The notes: a model not told the origin generated them from the sequence alone. Numbered from the stretch's first letter, positions 27,330-37,182 are shown. The stretch is DNA of 64,000 nt from Pseudaeromonas sp963677375 (GCA_963677375.2 CAXXIF010000019.1:62001-126000), one strand, 5' to 3'. Translations and numbers: made by a program.

Positions 27330-28339
27330 ACCGGCTCGGCGGTATAGCTGCCGGCCTTGATATAGAGTCGGCTCTCGGCACCAATGTGTCCGGCCGGTAA
27401 CTCGGCCGGACCCGTAGGTTCGACCAACAGCAGGGGATAACCCGCTGCGACCACAGTTTCATCATTGCCTTGTGCGGGCAGGGCTACGCCCAGCAGGGCG
27501 TGGTCGGGCACAAACAACAGCACCTGGGGGATCTCCGGCTTGAGGTAGCGCCACAGGCTGGCCAGCAGGGCGACCTTGCTATCACAGTCTCCCTGATTGT
27601 TCTCCAGCACCTGCCGCGGTAATAAAAAACCGGTTCCCCGTTCCCCATCTGTGCTTTGCAGGGCGTTATACGGGATCGACTGCACAAAGGCCAACAGGTA
27701 ATCCAGGAGTTGTCGAGGCTCGACCTGTTCCCCTCCAGCCGCCTGTAGCAAGGCTTCAGCTACATCTCCCAGCTCGCTGCTACTGGTATCTATGATGCGT
27801 ACATGATCCGGTTTGATACCGGCTTGCCCCAAGGCGTCCTGGCCGATGATCTGATAGCTCTCTTTGAGTAGCGCCTCGAATTGGGTTTTCTCCTCCGCAG
27901 CCAACCACTGTTGCACGGCGGGGAGTTGGGCCGGATCTTGGGGATGGATCGCCAGGCTCCAGGGATCTTGTTGCTTCAGTTCGAAACGAACCTCCGGCCA
28001 TTGCTGGCGGGCACTCTGTAGCAGTCGGGTGTAGAGGGTGCGGCGAACGGCATCGGGGCGCCAGGCCCGAAAGAAGCGCAGCTCGCTCTGGGCGGGCAAG
28101 GTCAGGGTCAGCTCCTGGGGTTGCCCCTTGGTGCCACTGGTTGCGGCGTTGTTTGTGGTGTCCTGCGCGGCGATGTTGGTCGCCGGTGGCTGCCAACGAT
28201 AGTGCAGTGTCGGACCGTCGCGGCTGAAACTCAACTGCCGCGCTTCGCCCGGAAGCGGCGTCAGCAGGAGCAGCAGTAACAAACTGGCGCCGAGTATGGG
28301 GGGCCGGTTGATAAAAGCCCTTATGGATCTGGTGTTCAA
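27293..28339 (-). CDS. Secreted transglutaminase-like protein
   Basis: 348 aa from TTG 28339, which has GGGAGG seven bases upstream. Signal peptide with a poly-Leu core (ILGASLLLLLLLTPLPGEA). The C-terminal third contains NNQGDCDSKVALLASLWR (putative catalytic Cys), FVPDHALLGV (His) and LLVEPTG (acidic residue), the Cys-His-Asp/Glu layout of bacterial transglutaminase-like cysteine proteases. The N-terminal region has no recognised domain. Possibly a periplasmic peptidase; substrate unknown. Confidence 0.7.
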   Translation of the reverse strand: MNTRSIRAFINRPPILGASLLLLLLLTPLPGEARQLSFSRDGPTLHYRWQPPATNIAAQDTTNNAATSGTKGQPQELTLTLPAQSELRFFRAWRPDAVRRTLYTRLLQSARQQWPEVRFELKQQDPWSLAIHPQDPAQLPAVQQWLAAEEKTQFEALLKESYQIIGQDALGQAGIKPDHVRIIDTSSSELGDVAEALLQAAGGEQVEPRQLLDYLLAFVQSIPYNALQSTDGERGTGFLLPRQVLENNQGDCDSKVALLASLWRYLKPEIPQVLLFVPDHALLGVALPAQGNDETVVAAGYPLLLVEPTGPAELPAGHIGAESRLYIKAGSYTAEPVQTTDTNSTPSR

Positions 28340-28408
28340 GCAGGAACCTCCCGGCGAAGGATGGCGGCTGACTCAGGGCCAGCCACCTCCACCTTCAGTG
28401 AACGACCA

Positions 28409-30115
28409 TCAGGCAAATTGCCAATGGCCACCCTCTTGCCAGCGTAGCAGACGGTTATGGAATGGTTGCAGTGTGCTGCGGTGACCGACGCTGACCAGGA
28501 TGCTGTGTGGCAGTTGTTCTTTCAGCAGGGCATACAGGCTTGCCTCGCTGGTTTCATCCAATGCCGAGCTGGCTTCATCCATAAACAACAGCCCCGGTTT
28601 GACCAGCAGAGCGCGAGCAAAGGCAATACGTTGCTGTTCGCCGATACTCAGCATGTGCGACCACAGCTCCTGGTCATCCAGACGGAACGCCATTTGCTTC
28701 AGGCCCACGGCATTGAGCAGCGGCAGCAGGATGGCATCATTCTGCGGGGTTAGCGGATAGCACAGGGCTTCCCGCAATGTTCCCAGTGGCAGGTAGGGAC
28801 GTTGACTCAAGAACAGGACGCCTCCTTCAGCCGGATAGTCGACGCCACCGCGGGCAAAGGGCCACAGACCGGCGAGCGTACGCAGCAGGGTGGATTTGCC
28901 ACAGCCGGACGGCCCCTGGATTAGCAGCGACTCGCCGGGGTTCAGTTGCCAATTGGCGGCTTGCATCAGGGCGCCGTTCTGTGGGTGATTCACCGTCAGC
29001 TCATGCAGACGCAACTGCTCGCCGACATATTCGGGCTGAATGCTCGGCAAGCTCTGGGTATGAGCCAGTCCTTGCTGGAAGGTGGATAGACGATCCACCA
29101 CCGCTTTCCATTCCGCCAATCCAACAAAGTTATTGATCAGCGTGGAGAGTGAATCCTGAACGCGACCAAACGCGGATGAAATCTGGATCAGCCCACCGAG
29201 TTGGATCACTTTGGCAAAGTAGCTGGGGGCACCGACAATAAAGGGAAAAATGACGGCTGCCTGGTTGTAACCAAAGGTGAAAAAGCCCAATTTTTTTTGT
29301 CGGCGCATCAGTTGGAAGTAGTTGCCAACCACATGACTGAAGCGGCCACCCAGCAGTTTGCCTTCTTCTTCCTCACCCTTGTACAGGGCTATGGATTCGG
29401 CATTTTCCCGCAGACGAATGAGGGAGAAACGGAAATCGGCTTCATACCTTTGTTGATTGAAGTTCAGCTTCACCAGCGGACGACCAATCACAAAGGTGAA
29501 TAGGGTGCCCATGATGGCGTATCCCAGCGTCATCCAGACCATATAGCCTTGCGGCAGATGAATAGCATGGCCGAGTAGTTGAAAATCCAGCGGCGTGGAG
29601 AGCGTCCACAACACGGTGACGAAGGTGACCAGCATGGCTAAATCGGTCAGTATGCCCAGGGACAACCCCAACGTATTGGCGACGAACAGATTGATATCCT
29701 CGGCGATCCGCTGATCCGGGTTATCGGTCTTGGTATCCGTGAGTTGCAGGCGGTAATAGTTGGCTTTGTCCAGCCAGGTTTCCATGATGTGGTCGGTCAG
29801 CCAGCGGCGCCAATTGATGCTGAGCATTTGCCGAAAGTAGGATAGGTATACCGAGACCACCACGTGCAGGGTCGCCAGACCACAAAACAGCAGCAAGGAT
29901 TTTTGGAATCCGGGCAGATCGTAGTTCTGCATGGAGTTATAAAAGTCGTTGTACCAACTGTTAAACGCTTTGGCGAGATAGACGCTGCCACCCGTCAGAA
30001 CCAGGATCAGCAACAACAGCACCCAGCCCTTACGCCCCTCTTTCGACGCCCAGTAAGGTTTGAGTAGTCGCCAGAAATTAGGCCACAGGTGTTTGACCGG
30101 TGGAATCTCACTCAT
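28409..30115 (-). CDS. SbmA/YddA-type ABC transporter (permease fused to ATPase)
   Basis: 568 aa from ATG 30115 (GGGAG eight bases upstream; the upstream in-frame extension has no site). The N-terminal half is an SbmA/BacA-like membrane domain with about six segments and FNSWYNDFYNSMQNYD, NWRRWLTDHIMETWL and NPDQRIAEDINLF, all characteristic of the YddA/ABCD family. The C-terminal ABC domain has GPSGCGKST, LSIGEQQRIAFAR and LLFMDEASSALD. Probably a homodimer in the inner membrane. Relatives move peptides or long-chain acyl compounds. No partner genes. Confidence 0.87.
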   Translation of the reverse strand: MSEIPPVKHLWPNFWRLLKPYWASKEGRKGWVLLLLILVLTGGSVYLAKAFNSWYNDFYNSMQNYDLPGFQKSLLLFCGLATLHVVVSVYLSYFRQMLSINWRRWLTDHIMETWLDKANYYRLQLTDTKTDNPDQRIAEDINLFVANTLGLSLGILTDLAMLVTFVTVLWTLSTPLDFQLLGHAIHLPQGYMVWMTLGYAIMGTLFTFVIGRPLVKLNFNQQRYEADFRFSLIRLRENAESIALYKGEEEEGKLLGGRFSHVVGNYFQLMRRQKKLGFFTFGYNQAAVIFPFIVGAPSYFAKVIQLGGLIQISSAFGRVQDSLSTLINNFVGLAEWKAVVDRLSTFQQGLAHTQSLPSIQPEYVGEQLRLHELTVNHPQNGALMQAANWQLNPGESLLIQGPSGCGKSTLLRTLAGLWPFARGGVDYPAEGGVLFLSQRPYLPLGTLREALCYPLTPQNDAILLPLLNAVGLKQMAFRLDDQELWSHMLSIGEQQRIAFARALLVKPGLLFMDEASSALDETSEASLYALLKEQLPHSILVSVGHRSTLQPFHNRLLRWQEGGHWQFA

Positions 30116-30352
30116 AACCAACACTCCCGAATAAAAAACAGCCACCACACAAGGGGGAAACACAGCCTTATCGCCATAGCGCCTGATTGTGACCGAGCCT
30201 GCGCCGACAAATCAATAAATGGTCAATAAACCACTCCTATTTCAGTGATTTATTGCGGCTAAGCCGCAGAATCGTCGGGAGAGTAAAGCGGGTTGCACGC
30301 CGGAGCAATCTGCGGCTTGGGCGTGCAAGGGAAGAGAGCTGGTGAACCGATT

Positions 30353-31351
30353 TCAGACTGCTAGCAAGGGTTCGAGGCGCGCCAGTGTCTGGGCATCGAG
30401 TTCCGGGGCTTGCACGGCGGCCACAGCGTCATCAATCTGGCTGATCCGGCTGGCACCAATGAGTGCCGAGGTGACTCGGGCATCTCGCAGAACCCACTGC
30501 AAGGCCATCTGGGAGAGCTTTTGACCACGCTCCTGAGCAATGGTGTGTAGCTGTTGGAGCAAGGCGAGCCGCTCCGGTGTCAGTTGGTCCGGCTGCAGGA
30601 AGGGGCTGGCGCTGGCGGCGCGGGAATCGGCTGGGATACCGTGCAGATAACGGTCACTGAGCAGGCCGCCCGCCAGTGGCGAGAAGGCGATACAGCCCAT
30701 ACCGGCTTCGGCGCAGGCGTGCAGCGTTTGGGGCTCTATGGTGCGTTCCAGCATGGAGTATTTGAGCTGGTTGATGAGACACGGCGTGCCCAGATCGCGC
30801 AACAGGGCGGCGGCGCGGCTGGCGAGCCCGGCCGGATAGTTGGAGAGGCCGATATACAGCGCCTTGCCCTGACGCACCATCAGTGCCAGGGCGGCCATGG
30901 TCTCTTCCAGCGGGGTAGTGGGGTCGGGTCTGTGATGGTAGAAAATGTCGAAGTAGTCGAGCTTGGTGCGCTTGAGGCTCTGATGCAAACTGGCAAACAG
31001 ATACTTGCTGGAGCCGCCATCGCCGTAGGGACCCTCCCACATCACGTAGCCGGCCTTGCTGGAGATGATGAGTTCATCCCGGTAGGGGCGCAGATCTTGT
31101 TGCAACAGGGTACCGAACATGGATTCGGCACTGCCGGGCGGCGGGCCGTAGTTGTTCGCCAGATCAAAATGGGTGATTCCCAGATCGAAGGCGCGGCGGA
31201 GCAGGCTGCGGCAGGTTTCCAGATTGTTGACGCCGCCGAAATTGTGCCACAGACCCAGCGCTATGGCGGGCAGGCGCAAGCCATGCTGGCCGCTACGTCG
31301 GTATGGCAGTTGCTGGTAACGTTGGTCACTGGCTTGGTAGGGGGCAGTCAT
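30353..31351 (-). CDS. gpr: Aldo-keto reductase, L-glyceraldehyde 3-phosphate reductase (YghZ/Gpr) type
   Basis: 332 aa. The AKR catalytic tetrad can be placed: Asp in THFDLANNYGPPPGSAE with Tyr in NNYG, Lys in IISSKAGYVMW and His in FYHHRPD. GPYGDGGSSKYL and the overall length match E. coli YghZ. NADPH-dependent reduction of L-glyceraldehyde-3-phosphate and methylglyoxal in the cytosol. It lies after the gal operon terminator, so it is probably transcribed alone. Confidence 0.9.
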   Translation of the reverse strand: MTAPYQASDQRYQQLPYRRSGQHGLRLPAIALGLWHNFGGVNNLETCRSLLRRAFDLGITHFDLANNYGPPPGSAESMFGTLLQQDLRPYRDELIISSKAGYVMWEGPYGDGGSSKYLFASLHQSLKRTKLDYFDIFYHHRPDPTTPLEETMAALALMVRQGKALYIGLSNYPAGLASRAAALLRDLGTPCLINQLKYSMLERTIEPQTLHACAEAGMGCIAFSPLAGGLLSDRYLHGIPADSRAASASPFLQPDQLTPERLALLQQLHTIAQERGQKLSQMALQWVLRDARVTSALIGASRISQIDDAVAAVQAPELDAQTLARLEPLLAV

Positions 31352-31380
31352 GGCAACTCCTGATTCGAGAATGAGGGACT

Positions 31381-31407
31381 AAAAAACAGGGCCGAAATCG
31401 GCCCTGT
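31381..31407 (-). terminator. Terminator of the galETKM operon
   Basis: ACAGGGCCG AAAT CGGCCCTGT, followed on the minus strand by TTTTT (plus A run 31381-31386). It lies 16 bases after the galM stop. Confidence 0.92.
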
Positions 31408-31422
31408 GAGTGTGGCAACGCC

Positions 31423-32490
31423 TCAAACGAATTGATAGCGGATGTGGTGCTGGAACAGTTTTCCCGGCTCCAGCCAGCAGCTCGGTTGCGGCCATTCCGG
31501 ATGGTGGGGGCTGTCGGGCAGGAACTGCGGCTCCAGCGCGACACCGGCATAGTCGGCATAGTCACCACCCTCCCGGCTGGGGTTCCCCGCCAGATAGTTA
31601 CCGGTATAGAGCTGCAACCCGGGCAAGCTGGTGGAAAGCCGCAGGCTGAGCTGGCCATCGGCGGATATCAGCTCGGCTGCGGCCTGGTTGTTGCTGCCCA
31701 GTGTCCGGTCCAGCAGATAGCTATGGTCGTAGCCCTTGGCCCCTTGCTGCTGCTCATCCGCCAGAAAATCAGCGGCCAGCCGCTTGGGCTGATTGAAGTT
31801 GAACGAAGTGCCATCCACCAGCGCCAGGGGACCGAGCGGAATGCCGTGGCCATCGGTTGGTACCATAAAGTCAGCCCGCAAACGCAGCGTGTGCTGGCGG
31901 ACGTCGCTCTGGGTGCCATCCAGGTTGAAGTAGGCATGGTTGGTCAGATTGACCGGAGTCAGGGCGTCGGTACGGGCGCGCATCTCGATGTTGACGCTGT
32001 TGTCCTCATCCAGCCGATAGATCACCTCTACATCCAGATTACCGGGAAAACCCTGATCCCCATCGGCTGAATGCAACCCGAAACGAACCTGTTGCGCGGA
32101 TTGTTCCAGCACCTGCCAGCGACGTTTGTCGAAGCCATGCGGGCCACCATGCAGCAGGTTTCCTGCCTGATTGGTGGCCAGTTGTCGGTCCCCCTCGGGA
32201 TGGGGTAGGTGTCCAGCGGCAATCCGGTTGGCGTAACGGCCGACCATGGCACCAAGATAGGCTTGCTGGTGGCGGTAAGCTTCCGGTTGCGCGCAGCCGA
32301 GCAACACTTCCCGACGCTCACCCGAGGCCAGGGGAACCTGGCAGGAGAGCCAGGTTGCGCCCCAATCCATCAGGGTGATCTGCATGCCAGTGCGATTTTC
32401 CAGACGGATGAGCCGAGGCTCATCCGCATAGGTGGTACTCGCATGGGAGTGGCACGTCAGAGTGTCACCCGTACAGGATTGAGCCTTCAT
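31423..32490 (-). CDS. galM: Aldose 1-epimerase (galactose mutarotase)
   Basis: 355 aa from ATG 32490, preceded by GAGG; the start codon region overlaps the galK 3' end (galK stop at 32498), implying coupling. GalM motifs: VGRYANRI, NLTNHAYFNLDG (His), and Glu in the C-terminal GVALEPQFLPDSPHH. Interconverts beta- and alpha-D-galactose so that GalK can use galactose released by the GH42 enzyme. Last gene of the operon. Confidence 0.93.
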   Translation of the reverse strand: MKAQSCTGDTLTCHSHASTTYADEPRLIRLENRTGMQITLMDWGATWLSCQVPLASGERREVLLGCAQPEAYRHQQAYLGAMVGRYANRIAAGHLPHPEGDRQLATNQAGNLLHGGPHGFDKRRWQVLEQSAQQVRFGLHSADGDQGFPGNLDVEVIYRLDEDNSVNIEMRARTDALTPVNLTNHAYFNLDGTQSDVRQHTLRLRADFMVPTDGHGIPLGPLALVDGTSFNFNQPKRLAADFLADEQQQGAKGYDHSYLLDRTLGSNNQAAAELISADGQLSLRLSTSLPGLQLYTGNYLAGNPSREGGDYADYAGVALEPQFLPDSPHHPEWPQPSCWLEPGKLFQHHIRYQFV

Positions 32491-32497
32491 GCTGACC

Positions 32498-33655
32498 TCA
32501 CATGTTCCCGGCACCAGCCGAGGGCTGGCAGATATAGAGGGTGGCTTGCAGGCCAGTGGCTTGCGGGTAGCGCTCTTCGATCGCGGCGCAGACTGAGGCC
32601 GTCATGGCCGACGGTACCAGCGCCACGACGCAGCCGCCGAAACCACCCCCTGTCATGCGTACACCGCCTTGAGCCCCCAGTTGTTCTTTGATGATGCTCA
32701 CCAGGGTATCGATGGGCGGTACTGTAATGGCGAAATCATCGCGCATGGAGGCGTGAGATTCGGCCATCAACACCGCCATGCGGGCTAGATCGCCACGGGC
32801 CAGCACGTCAGCGGCTTCCAGGGTGCGGGCATTTTCGGTGATGACGTGACGGGCTCGTTGGGCAACCACAGGGTCCAGTTCCTGAGCGCGCGCCTCGAAT
32901 TGGGCCAGAGTCAGATCCCGCAGCGCCTTGACCCCGAAATGGTGGGCTGCCGTTTCACACTGCTGGCGACGGGTGTTGTATTCACTGTCGACCAGACCCC
33001 GACGCACGTTGGAGTTGACGATCAACACATCCACACCGGCGGGCATGGCGACGGCGCGGGTTTCCAGGCTGCGGCAGTCGATGAGCAGAGCATGACCGGC
33101 TTGGCCCAGGGCGGAGATAAATTGGTCCATGATGCCGCAGTTACAGCCGACAAACTGGTTCTCGGCTTGCTGACCATTCAGGGCGATATCCGCCTGGCTG
33201 ATCTCCAGATGGTTCAGCGCCTTGAAGGCCTGACCGACGGCGACTTCCAGGGACGCGGAGGAGCTCAGACCGGCACCTTGCGGTACGTTGCCGGTGATCA
33301 CCAGATCGGCACCACCCAGCGCAAAGCCGCGCTCCTGCAGGTACTTGACGACACCACGGACATAGTTGGCCCACAGGTAGTCCGGATGGGCTTCAATAGG
33401 CCCGCTCAGATCGAACTCATCCTGCTGGTTCTGATAATCAGCGGCCACGACCCGGACAATAGAGCCCTGGCGCGGCGAGGCGCTGATCACGGTCTGGTAG
33501 TCGATGGCGCACGGCAGTACGAAACCATCGTTGTAGTCGGTGTGTTCACCAATCAGGTTCACGCGGCCCGGAGCCTGGATATCCAGGCTTGACGGGTAAC
33601 CGAAGACTTGCTGGAAAACGGACTGGGTGATCTGCTGTAGGGACTGGATACTCAT
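32498..33655 (-). CDS. galK: Galactokinase
   Basis: 385 aa from ATG 33655 (GAGG seven bases upstream; E. coli 382 aa). GHMP kinase motifs: galactokinase signature GRVNLIGEHTDYNDGFVLP, motif 2 GNVPQGAGLSSSASLEVA, motif 3 RMTGGGFGGCVVALVP. ATP-dependent phosphorylation of alpha-galactose to Gal-1-P. Starts seven bases after galT. Confidence 0.97.
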   Translation of the reverse strand: MSIQSLQQITQSVFQQVFGYPSSLDIQAPGRVNLIGEHTDYNDGFVLPCAIDYQTVISASPRQGSIVRVVAADYQNQQDEFDLSGPIEAHPDYLWANYVRGVVKYLQERGFALGGADLVITGNVPQGAGLSSSASLEVAVGQAFKALNHLEISQADIALNGQQAENQFVGCNCGIMDQFISALGQAGHALLIDCRSLETRAVAMPAGVDVLIVNSNVRRGLVDSEYNTRRQQCETAAHHFGVKALRDLTLAQFEARAQELDPVVAQRARHVITENARTLEAADVLARGDLARMAVLMAESHASMRDDFAITVPPIDTLVSIIKEQLGAQGGVRMTGGGFGGCVVALVPSAMTASVCAAIEERYPQATGLQATLYICQPSAGAGNM

Positions 33656-33662
33656 GGCAACC

Positions 33663-34703
33663 TCAAACTTGTTCACGGAAATGGATATCGCTGACGGCGC
33701 GCAGGCGCTCGGCGGCTTGTTCGGCGGTCAAATCGCGCTGGGTCTCGGCCAGCATCTCGTAACCGACCATGAACTTGCGCACGCTGGCGGAACGCAGCAG
33801 GGGCGGATAGAAGTGGGCATGCAACTGCCAGTGCGGGTTCTCTTCGCCATTGAAGGGGGCGCCATGCCAGCCCATGGAATAGGGGAAGGAGCACTGGAAC
33901 AGGTTGTCATAGCGACTGGTCAGCTTCTTCATCGCCAGCGCCAGATCGGTGCGCTGGGCTTCGGTCAGTTCGGGTAACTGCTTGACGGCAAACTTCGGCA
34001 ACAGCAGGGTCTCGAAGGGCCAGGCCGCCCAGTAGGGAACCACGGCCAGCCAGAATTCGGTTTCCACCACGGTGCGGCTGCCATCAGCCAGTTCGCGCTG
34101 CACATAATCAAGCAGCAGGGGGGAGCCCTGTTCGGCGAAATAGGCGCGCTGGGTGCGATCTTCGGCGGCGGCTTCGTTGGGCAGGAAGCTGTTGGCCCAG
34201 ATCTGGCCGTGAGGATGGGGGTTGGAGCAACCCATCATGCTGCCTTTGTTTTCAAACACCTGGACCCAGGGGTAGTCACGGCCCAGCTCGCGGGTCTGTT
34301 CACACCAGGTATCGACCACGGCGGTCAGCGCCGGGACAGACAGCTCCGGCAGCGTCTTGCTGTGATCCGGCGAGAAACAGATCACTCGGCTGGTGCCGCG
34401 GGCACTGTGCAGCTGGAATAGCGGGTCCGGATTGAGGGGGGCTTCCGGGGTATCCTCCATCAGAGCGGCGAAATCATTGGTGAAGACGAAGGTTCCCGAA
34501 TAGTCGGGGTTCACATCTCCGGTCACCCGGGTATTGCCCGCACACAGGAAGCAGGTGGGATCATGGGGCTGGCGCACGGTGCGGTCCGGCTCATCCTGTT
34601 GTCCCTGCCAGGGGCGCTTGGCGCGGTGCGGGGAGACCAGAATCCACTCGCCTTTGAGCGGATTAAAGCGGCGGTGCGGGTGATCGGTTGGTTCGAACAA
34701 CAT
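33663..34703 (-). CDS. galT: Galactose-1-phosphate uridylyltransferase
   Basis: 346 aa from ATG 34703, for which AAGGA has a seven-base spacer; the ATG at 34709 lies too close to it. Type I GalT: active-site SNPHPHGQIW (His nucleophile in HPH), CFLCAGN zinc/iron ligands near the start, and QLHAHFYPP. Swaps UMP between UDP-glucose and Gal-1-P. Lies between galE and galK. Confidence 0.97.
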   Translation of the reverse strand: MLFEPTDHPHRRFNPLKGEWILVSPHRAKRPWQGQQDEPDRTVRQPHDPTCFLCAGNTRVTGDVNPDYSGTFVFTNDFAALMEDTPEAPLNPDPLFQLHSARGTSRVICFSPDHSKTLPELSVPALTAVVDTWCEQTRELGRDYPWVQVFENKGSMMGCSNPHPHGQIWANSFLPNEAAAEDRTQRAYFAEQGSPLLLDYVQRELADGSRTVVETEFWLAVVPYWAAWPFETLLLPKFAVKQLPELTEAQRTDLALAMKKLTSRYDNLFQCSFPYSMGWHGAPFNGEENPHWQLHAHFYPPLLRSASVRKFMVGYEMLAETQRDLTAEQAAERLRAVSDIHFREQV

Positions 34704-34744
34704 ATTCATTTCCTTTTACTGAACTTGAACTGGATGCGCATGGA

Positions 34745-35770
34745 CTAGCAGGCGTCGGGGTAACCATTCGGGTTGTGGGACTGCCAGCGCCAGGTATCGG
34801 CGGTCATGTCGTCCAGCGTCCGGCTGGCCTGCCACCCCAGCTCCTGGCGGGCCTTGGCTGGATCGGCCCAGCACTGGGCGATATCACCGGGGCGGCGATC
34901 AACGATGACATAGGGCAGTTGGCGGCCACAGGCACGGGAAAACGCGGCTACCATCTCCAGCACGCTGTAACCGACACCCGTGCCCAGATTGAAGATATGC
35001 ACGCCGGGCTGATCCTGCTGGGTCTTCAGTGCCGCGACGTGACCATCGGCCAGGTCCATCACATGAATGTAATCGCGAACACCGGTACCATCCGGAGTGG
35101 CGTAGTCGCCACCAAACACGGATAACTGTTCCCGGCGGCCCACCGCCACCTGGGCGATAAACGGCATCAGGTTATTGGGAATGCCTTGCGGATCTTCACC
35201 CATGATGCCGCTTGGATGGGCGCCGACCGGATTGAAGTAACGCAGCAGGGTCAGCGACCAGTCAGGGGCCGAGCGGGCAAAATCCTTGACCATCAGCTCC
35301 ACCATCAGCTTGCTTTGACCATAGGGGTTGGTGGCCTGCAGGGTCGGGGACTCTTCGGTGATTGGCACCTGTTGTGGATCGCCATACACGGTAGCGGAGG
35401 AGCTGAAGATGAAATTCTTGACGTTGGCCCGCCGCATGGCCTGCAGCAGCACCAAGGTGCCGCTGACGTTGTTTTCATAGTATTCCAGCGGTTTTTGCAT
35501 GGATTCACCCACCGCCTTGAGCCCGGCGAAGTGGATGACGGCATCAATGGCCTGTTCGGCGAAGATCTGATCCAGCAGGGCCGCGTCCCGGATATCGCCC
35601 TGATACAGGGTGGGTTGCTGACCACAGAGTTGCTCGATGCGAGCCATGACGCTGGGTTTGCTGTTGCAGAAGTTGTCGAGCAGAACCGGGGTCATACCCG
35701 CCGCAATCAACTGTAAACAGGTGTGACTCCCGATGTAACCGGTGCCGCCGGTGACTAATACTCGTAACAT
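34745..35770 (-). CDS. galE: UDP-glucose 4-epimerase
   Basis: 341 aa from ATG 35770 (GAGGAG upstream). SDR extended family: TGGTGYIGSH for NAD, SSSATVYGDPQ, catalytic YGQSK. Closes the Leloir cycle by converting UDP-Gal to UDP-Glc and also supplies UDP-Gal for surface glycans. First gene of galETKM, transcribed away from galS, with a GalR-type operator 54 bases upstream of the start. Confidence 0.97.
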   Translation of the reverse strand: MLRVLVTGGTGYIGSHTCLQLIAAGMTPVLLDNFCNSKPSVMARIEQLCGQQPTLYQGDIRDAALLDQIFAEQAIDAVIHFAGLKAVGESMQKPLEYYENNVSGTLVLLQAMRRANVKNFIFSSSATVYGDPQQVPITEESPTLQATNPYGQSKLMVELMVKDFARSAPDWSLTLLRYFNPVGAHPSGIMGEDPQGIPNNLMPFIAQVAVGRREQLSVFGGDYATPDGTGVRDYIHVMDLADGHVAALKTQQDQPGVHIFNLGTGVGYSVLEMVAAFSRACGRQLPYVIVDRRPGDIAQCWADPAKARQELGWQASRTLDDMTADTWRWQSHNPNGYPDAC

Positions 35771-36099
35771 GAAGGACTCCTCACGGGTCTTGACGGGCAT
35801 AGGATTGGCTTGCCGTCGCTCTTGTGTAATCGATTACCCTAAATTTAAGCGCGAGTTTGGCTTTTTGGAAGTGATTTTCTGCGAAATAGTGTGACAAGAA
35901 TCAAAAAACAACGGAGTTGTCGGTTTTGTGAACATTGCTGAGTGTAACGTTAGTGTAAATGAACGAATTATGTGAGTTTATGCGCACATGTCGGGCTGGT
36001 TTTCGATAAAATGCAGTGTAATCAGGTAGGAACGTCGGTAAGATTCTTGACTCATTTGAACGCCTACTGTTTCTGAGCACTCTGCGGGTAAATAAGAAT
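35771..36099. promoter_or_regulatory. Divergent galE-galS control region
   Basis: Holds the operator 35824-35839 (GTGTAATCGATTACCC), a weak -10 for galE on the minus strand (TAAATT, 35842-35847) and a CRP-like site TGTGA-N6-TCAAA at 35890-35905, about 62 bases upstream of the inferred start. AT-rich. The galS promoter itself was not located. Confidence 0.65.
35824..35839. promoter_or_regulatory. GalR/GalS-type operator of galETKM
   Basis: GTGTAATCGATTACCC with the perfect 12-bp palindrome GTAATCGATTAC. One mismatch to GTGNAANCGNTTNCAC. It covers the inferred galE transcription start, a typical repression position. Confidence 0.85.
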
Positions 36100-37113
36100 A
36101 TGGCAACAATCAAGGACGTCGCACGGCTATCGGGTGTATCGGTTGCGACCGTATCCCGAGTCATCAATGATTCACCGAAGGCCAGTCAGGCTTCTCGTGA
36201 TGCAGTATTTAAGGCTATGGCCGAGCTGAAATATCACCCCAACGCGAATGCCCGTGCACTGGCGCACCAGAGTGCCGAAACCTTAGGCTTGGTAGTGGCG
36301 GATGTCTCTGACCCCTTCTTCGGTACCATGGTCAAGGCGGTGGAGCAGGTGGCACAGGCTACCGGCAACTTCCTGTTGATCGGCAACGGTTACCATGATG
36401 CCAAGCAAGAGAAAAAGGCCATCGAGCAGCTGATCCGCCACCGTTGTGCGGGTCTCGTGGTACACGCCAAGATGCTGCCGGATGACGACTTATCCCTGTT
36501 GATGAGCCACATCCCTGGCATGGTGCTGATCAATCGGATACTGCCGGGCTATGAATCCCGCTGTATCGCGCTGGATGACCACCATGGTTCCTGGTTGGCA
36601 ACTCGTCACCTGATCCAGGAAGGGCATCAGAAAATAGGTTTTCTCTGCTCCAACCATGATATCTCCGACTCCCATGATCGCTTGCAAGGCTATCTGGATG
36701 CCTTGAAGGAGCATGGCATCGCGGTGGATGAGCGTCTGATCTCCCGGGGTTCCCCCAATGAGGAGGGGGGCGAAGCAGCGATGACTGAACTGCTGGGACG
36801 CGGACGCCGCAACATGACTGCCGTAGTCTGCTACAACGACTCCATGGCCGCAGGCGCCATGTCAGTGCTCAGTGATAATGGCATCGAAGTACCGCAGGAT
36901 ATCTCGCTGGTGGGTTTTGATGATGTGCTGATCGCCCGGTATCTGAGACCCCGCCTGACCACGGTACGCTATCCGGTCGCGGCTATGGCGACCCAGGCGG
37001 CTGAACTGGCGGTGGCGTTATCCCAGGATAGCCCGCTGCCGGAAATTACCAATATGTTCAGTCCGACCCTAGTGCGTCGTCACTCGGTCAGCAATCTGTC
37101 ATCGCGCGGCTAG
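36100..37113 (+). CDS. galS: LacI-family repressor GalS
   Basis: 337 aa. The HTH begins MATIKDVARLSGVSVATVSRVINDSPKAS. The sugar-binding part closely follows E. coli GalS (LGLVVADVSDPFFGTMVKAVEQ, IEQLIRHRCAGLVVHAK, GMVLINRILPGYESRCIALDD, EITNMFSPTLVRRHSVS), so the assignment is firmer for GalS than for GalR. In E. coli it controls galactose genes with galactose as inducer. Here it is divergent from galETKM and upstream of a porin and galactanase. Shared operators suggest it has taken over a wider galactan regulon. Confidence 0.93.
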   Translation: MATIKDVARLSGVSVATVSRVINDSPKASQASRDAVFKAMAELKYHPNANARALAHQSAETLGLVVADVSDPFFGTMVKAVEQVAQATGNFLLIGNGYHDAKQEKKAIEQLIRHRCAGLVVHAKMLPDDDLSLLMSHIPGMVLINRILPGYESRCIALDDHHGSWLATRHLIQEGHQKIGFLCSNHDISDSHDRLQGYLDALKEHGIAVDERLISRGSPNEEGGEAAMTELLGRGRRNMTAVVCYNDSMAAGAMSVLSDNGIEVPQDISLVGFDDVLIARYLRPRLTTVRYPVAAMATQAAELAVALSQDSPLPEITNMFSPTLVRRHSVSNLSSRG

Positions 37114-37157
37114 TCGACATTGCTCCATCCGAGTCGTGGCGTCACGAACAGATCCGA

Positions 37158-37182
37158 GCAGGGCCCTGGCCCTGCTTTTTTT
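37158..37182 (+). terminator. Terminator of galS
   Basis: GCAGGGCC CT GGCCCTGC followed by seven T, 45 bases after the galS stop. Confidence 0.92.
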
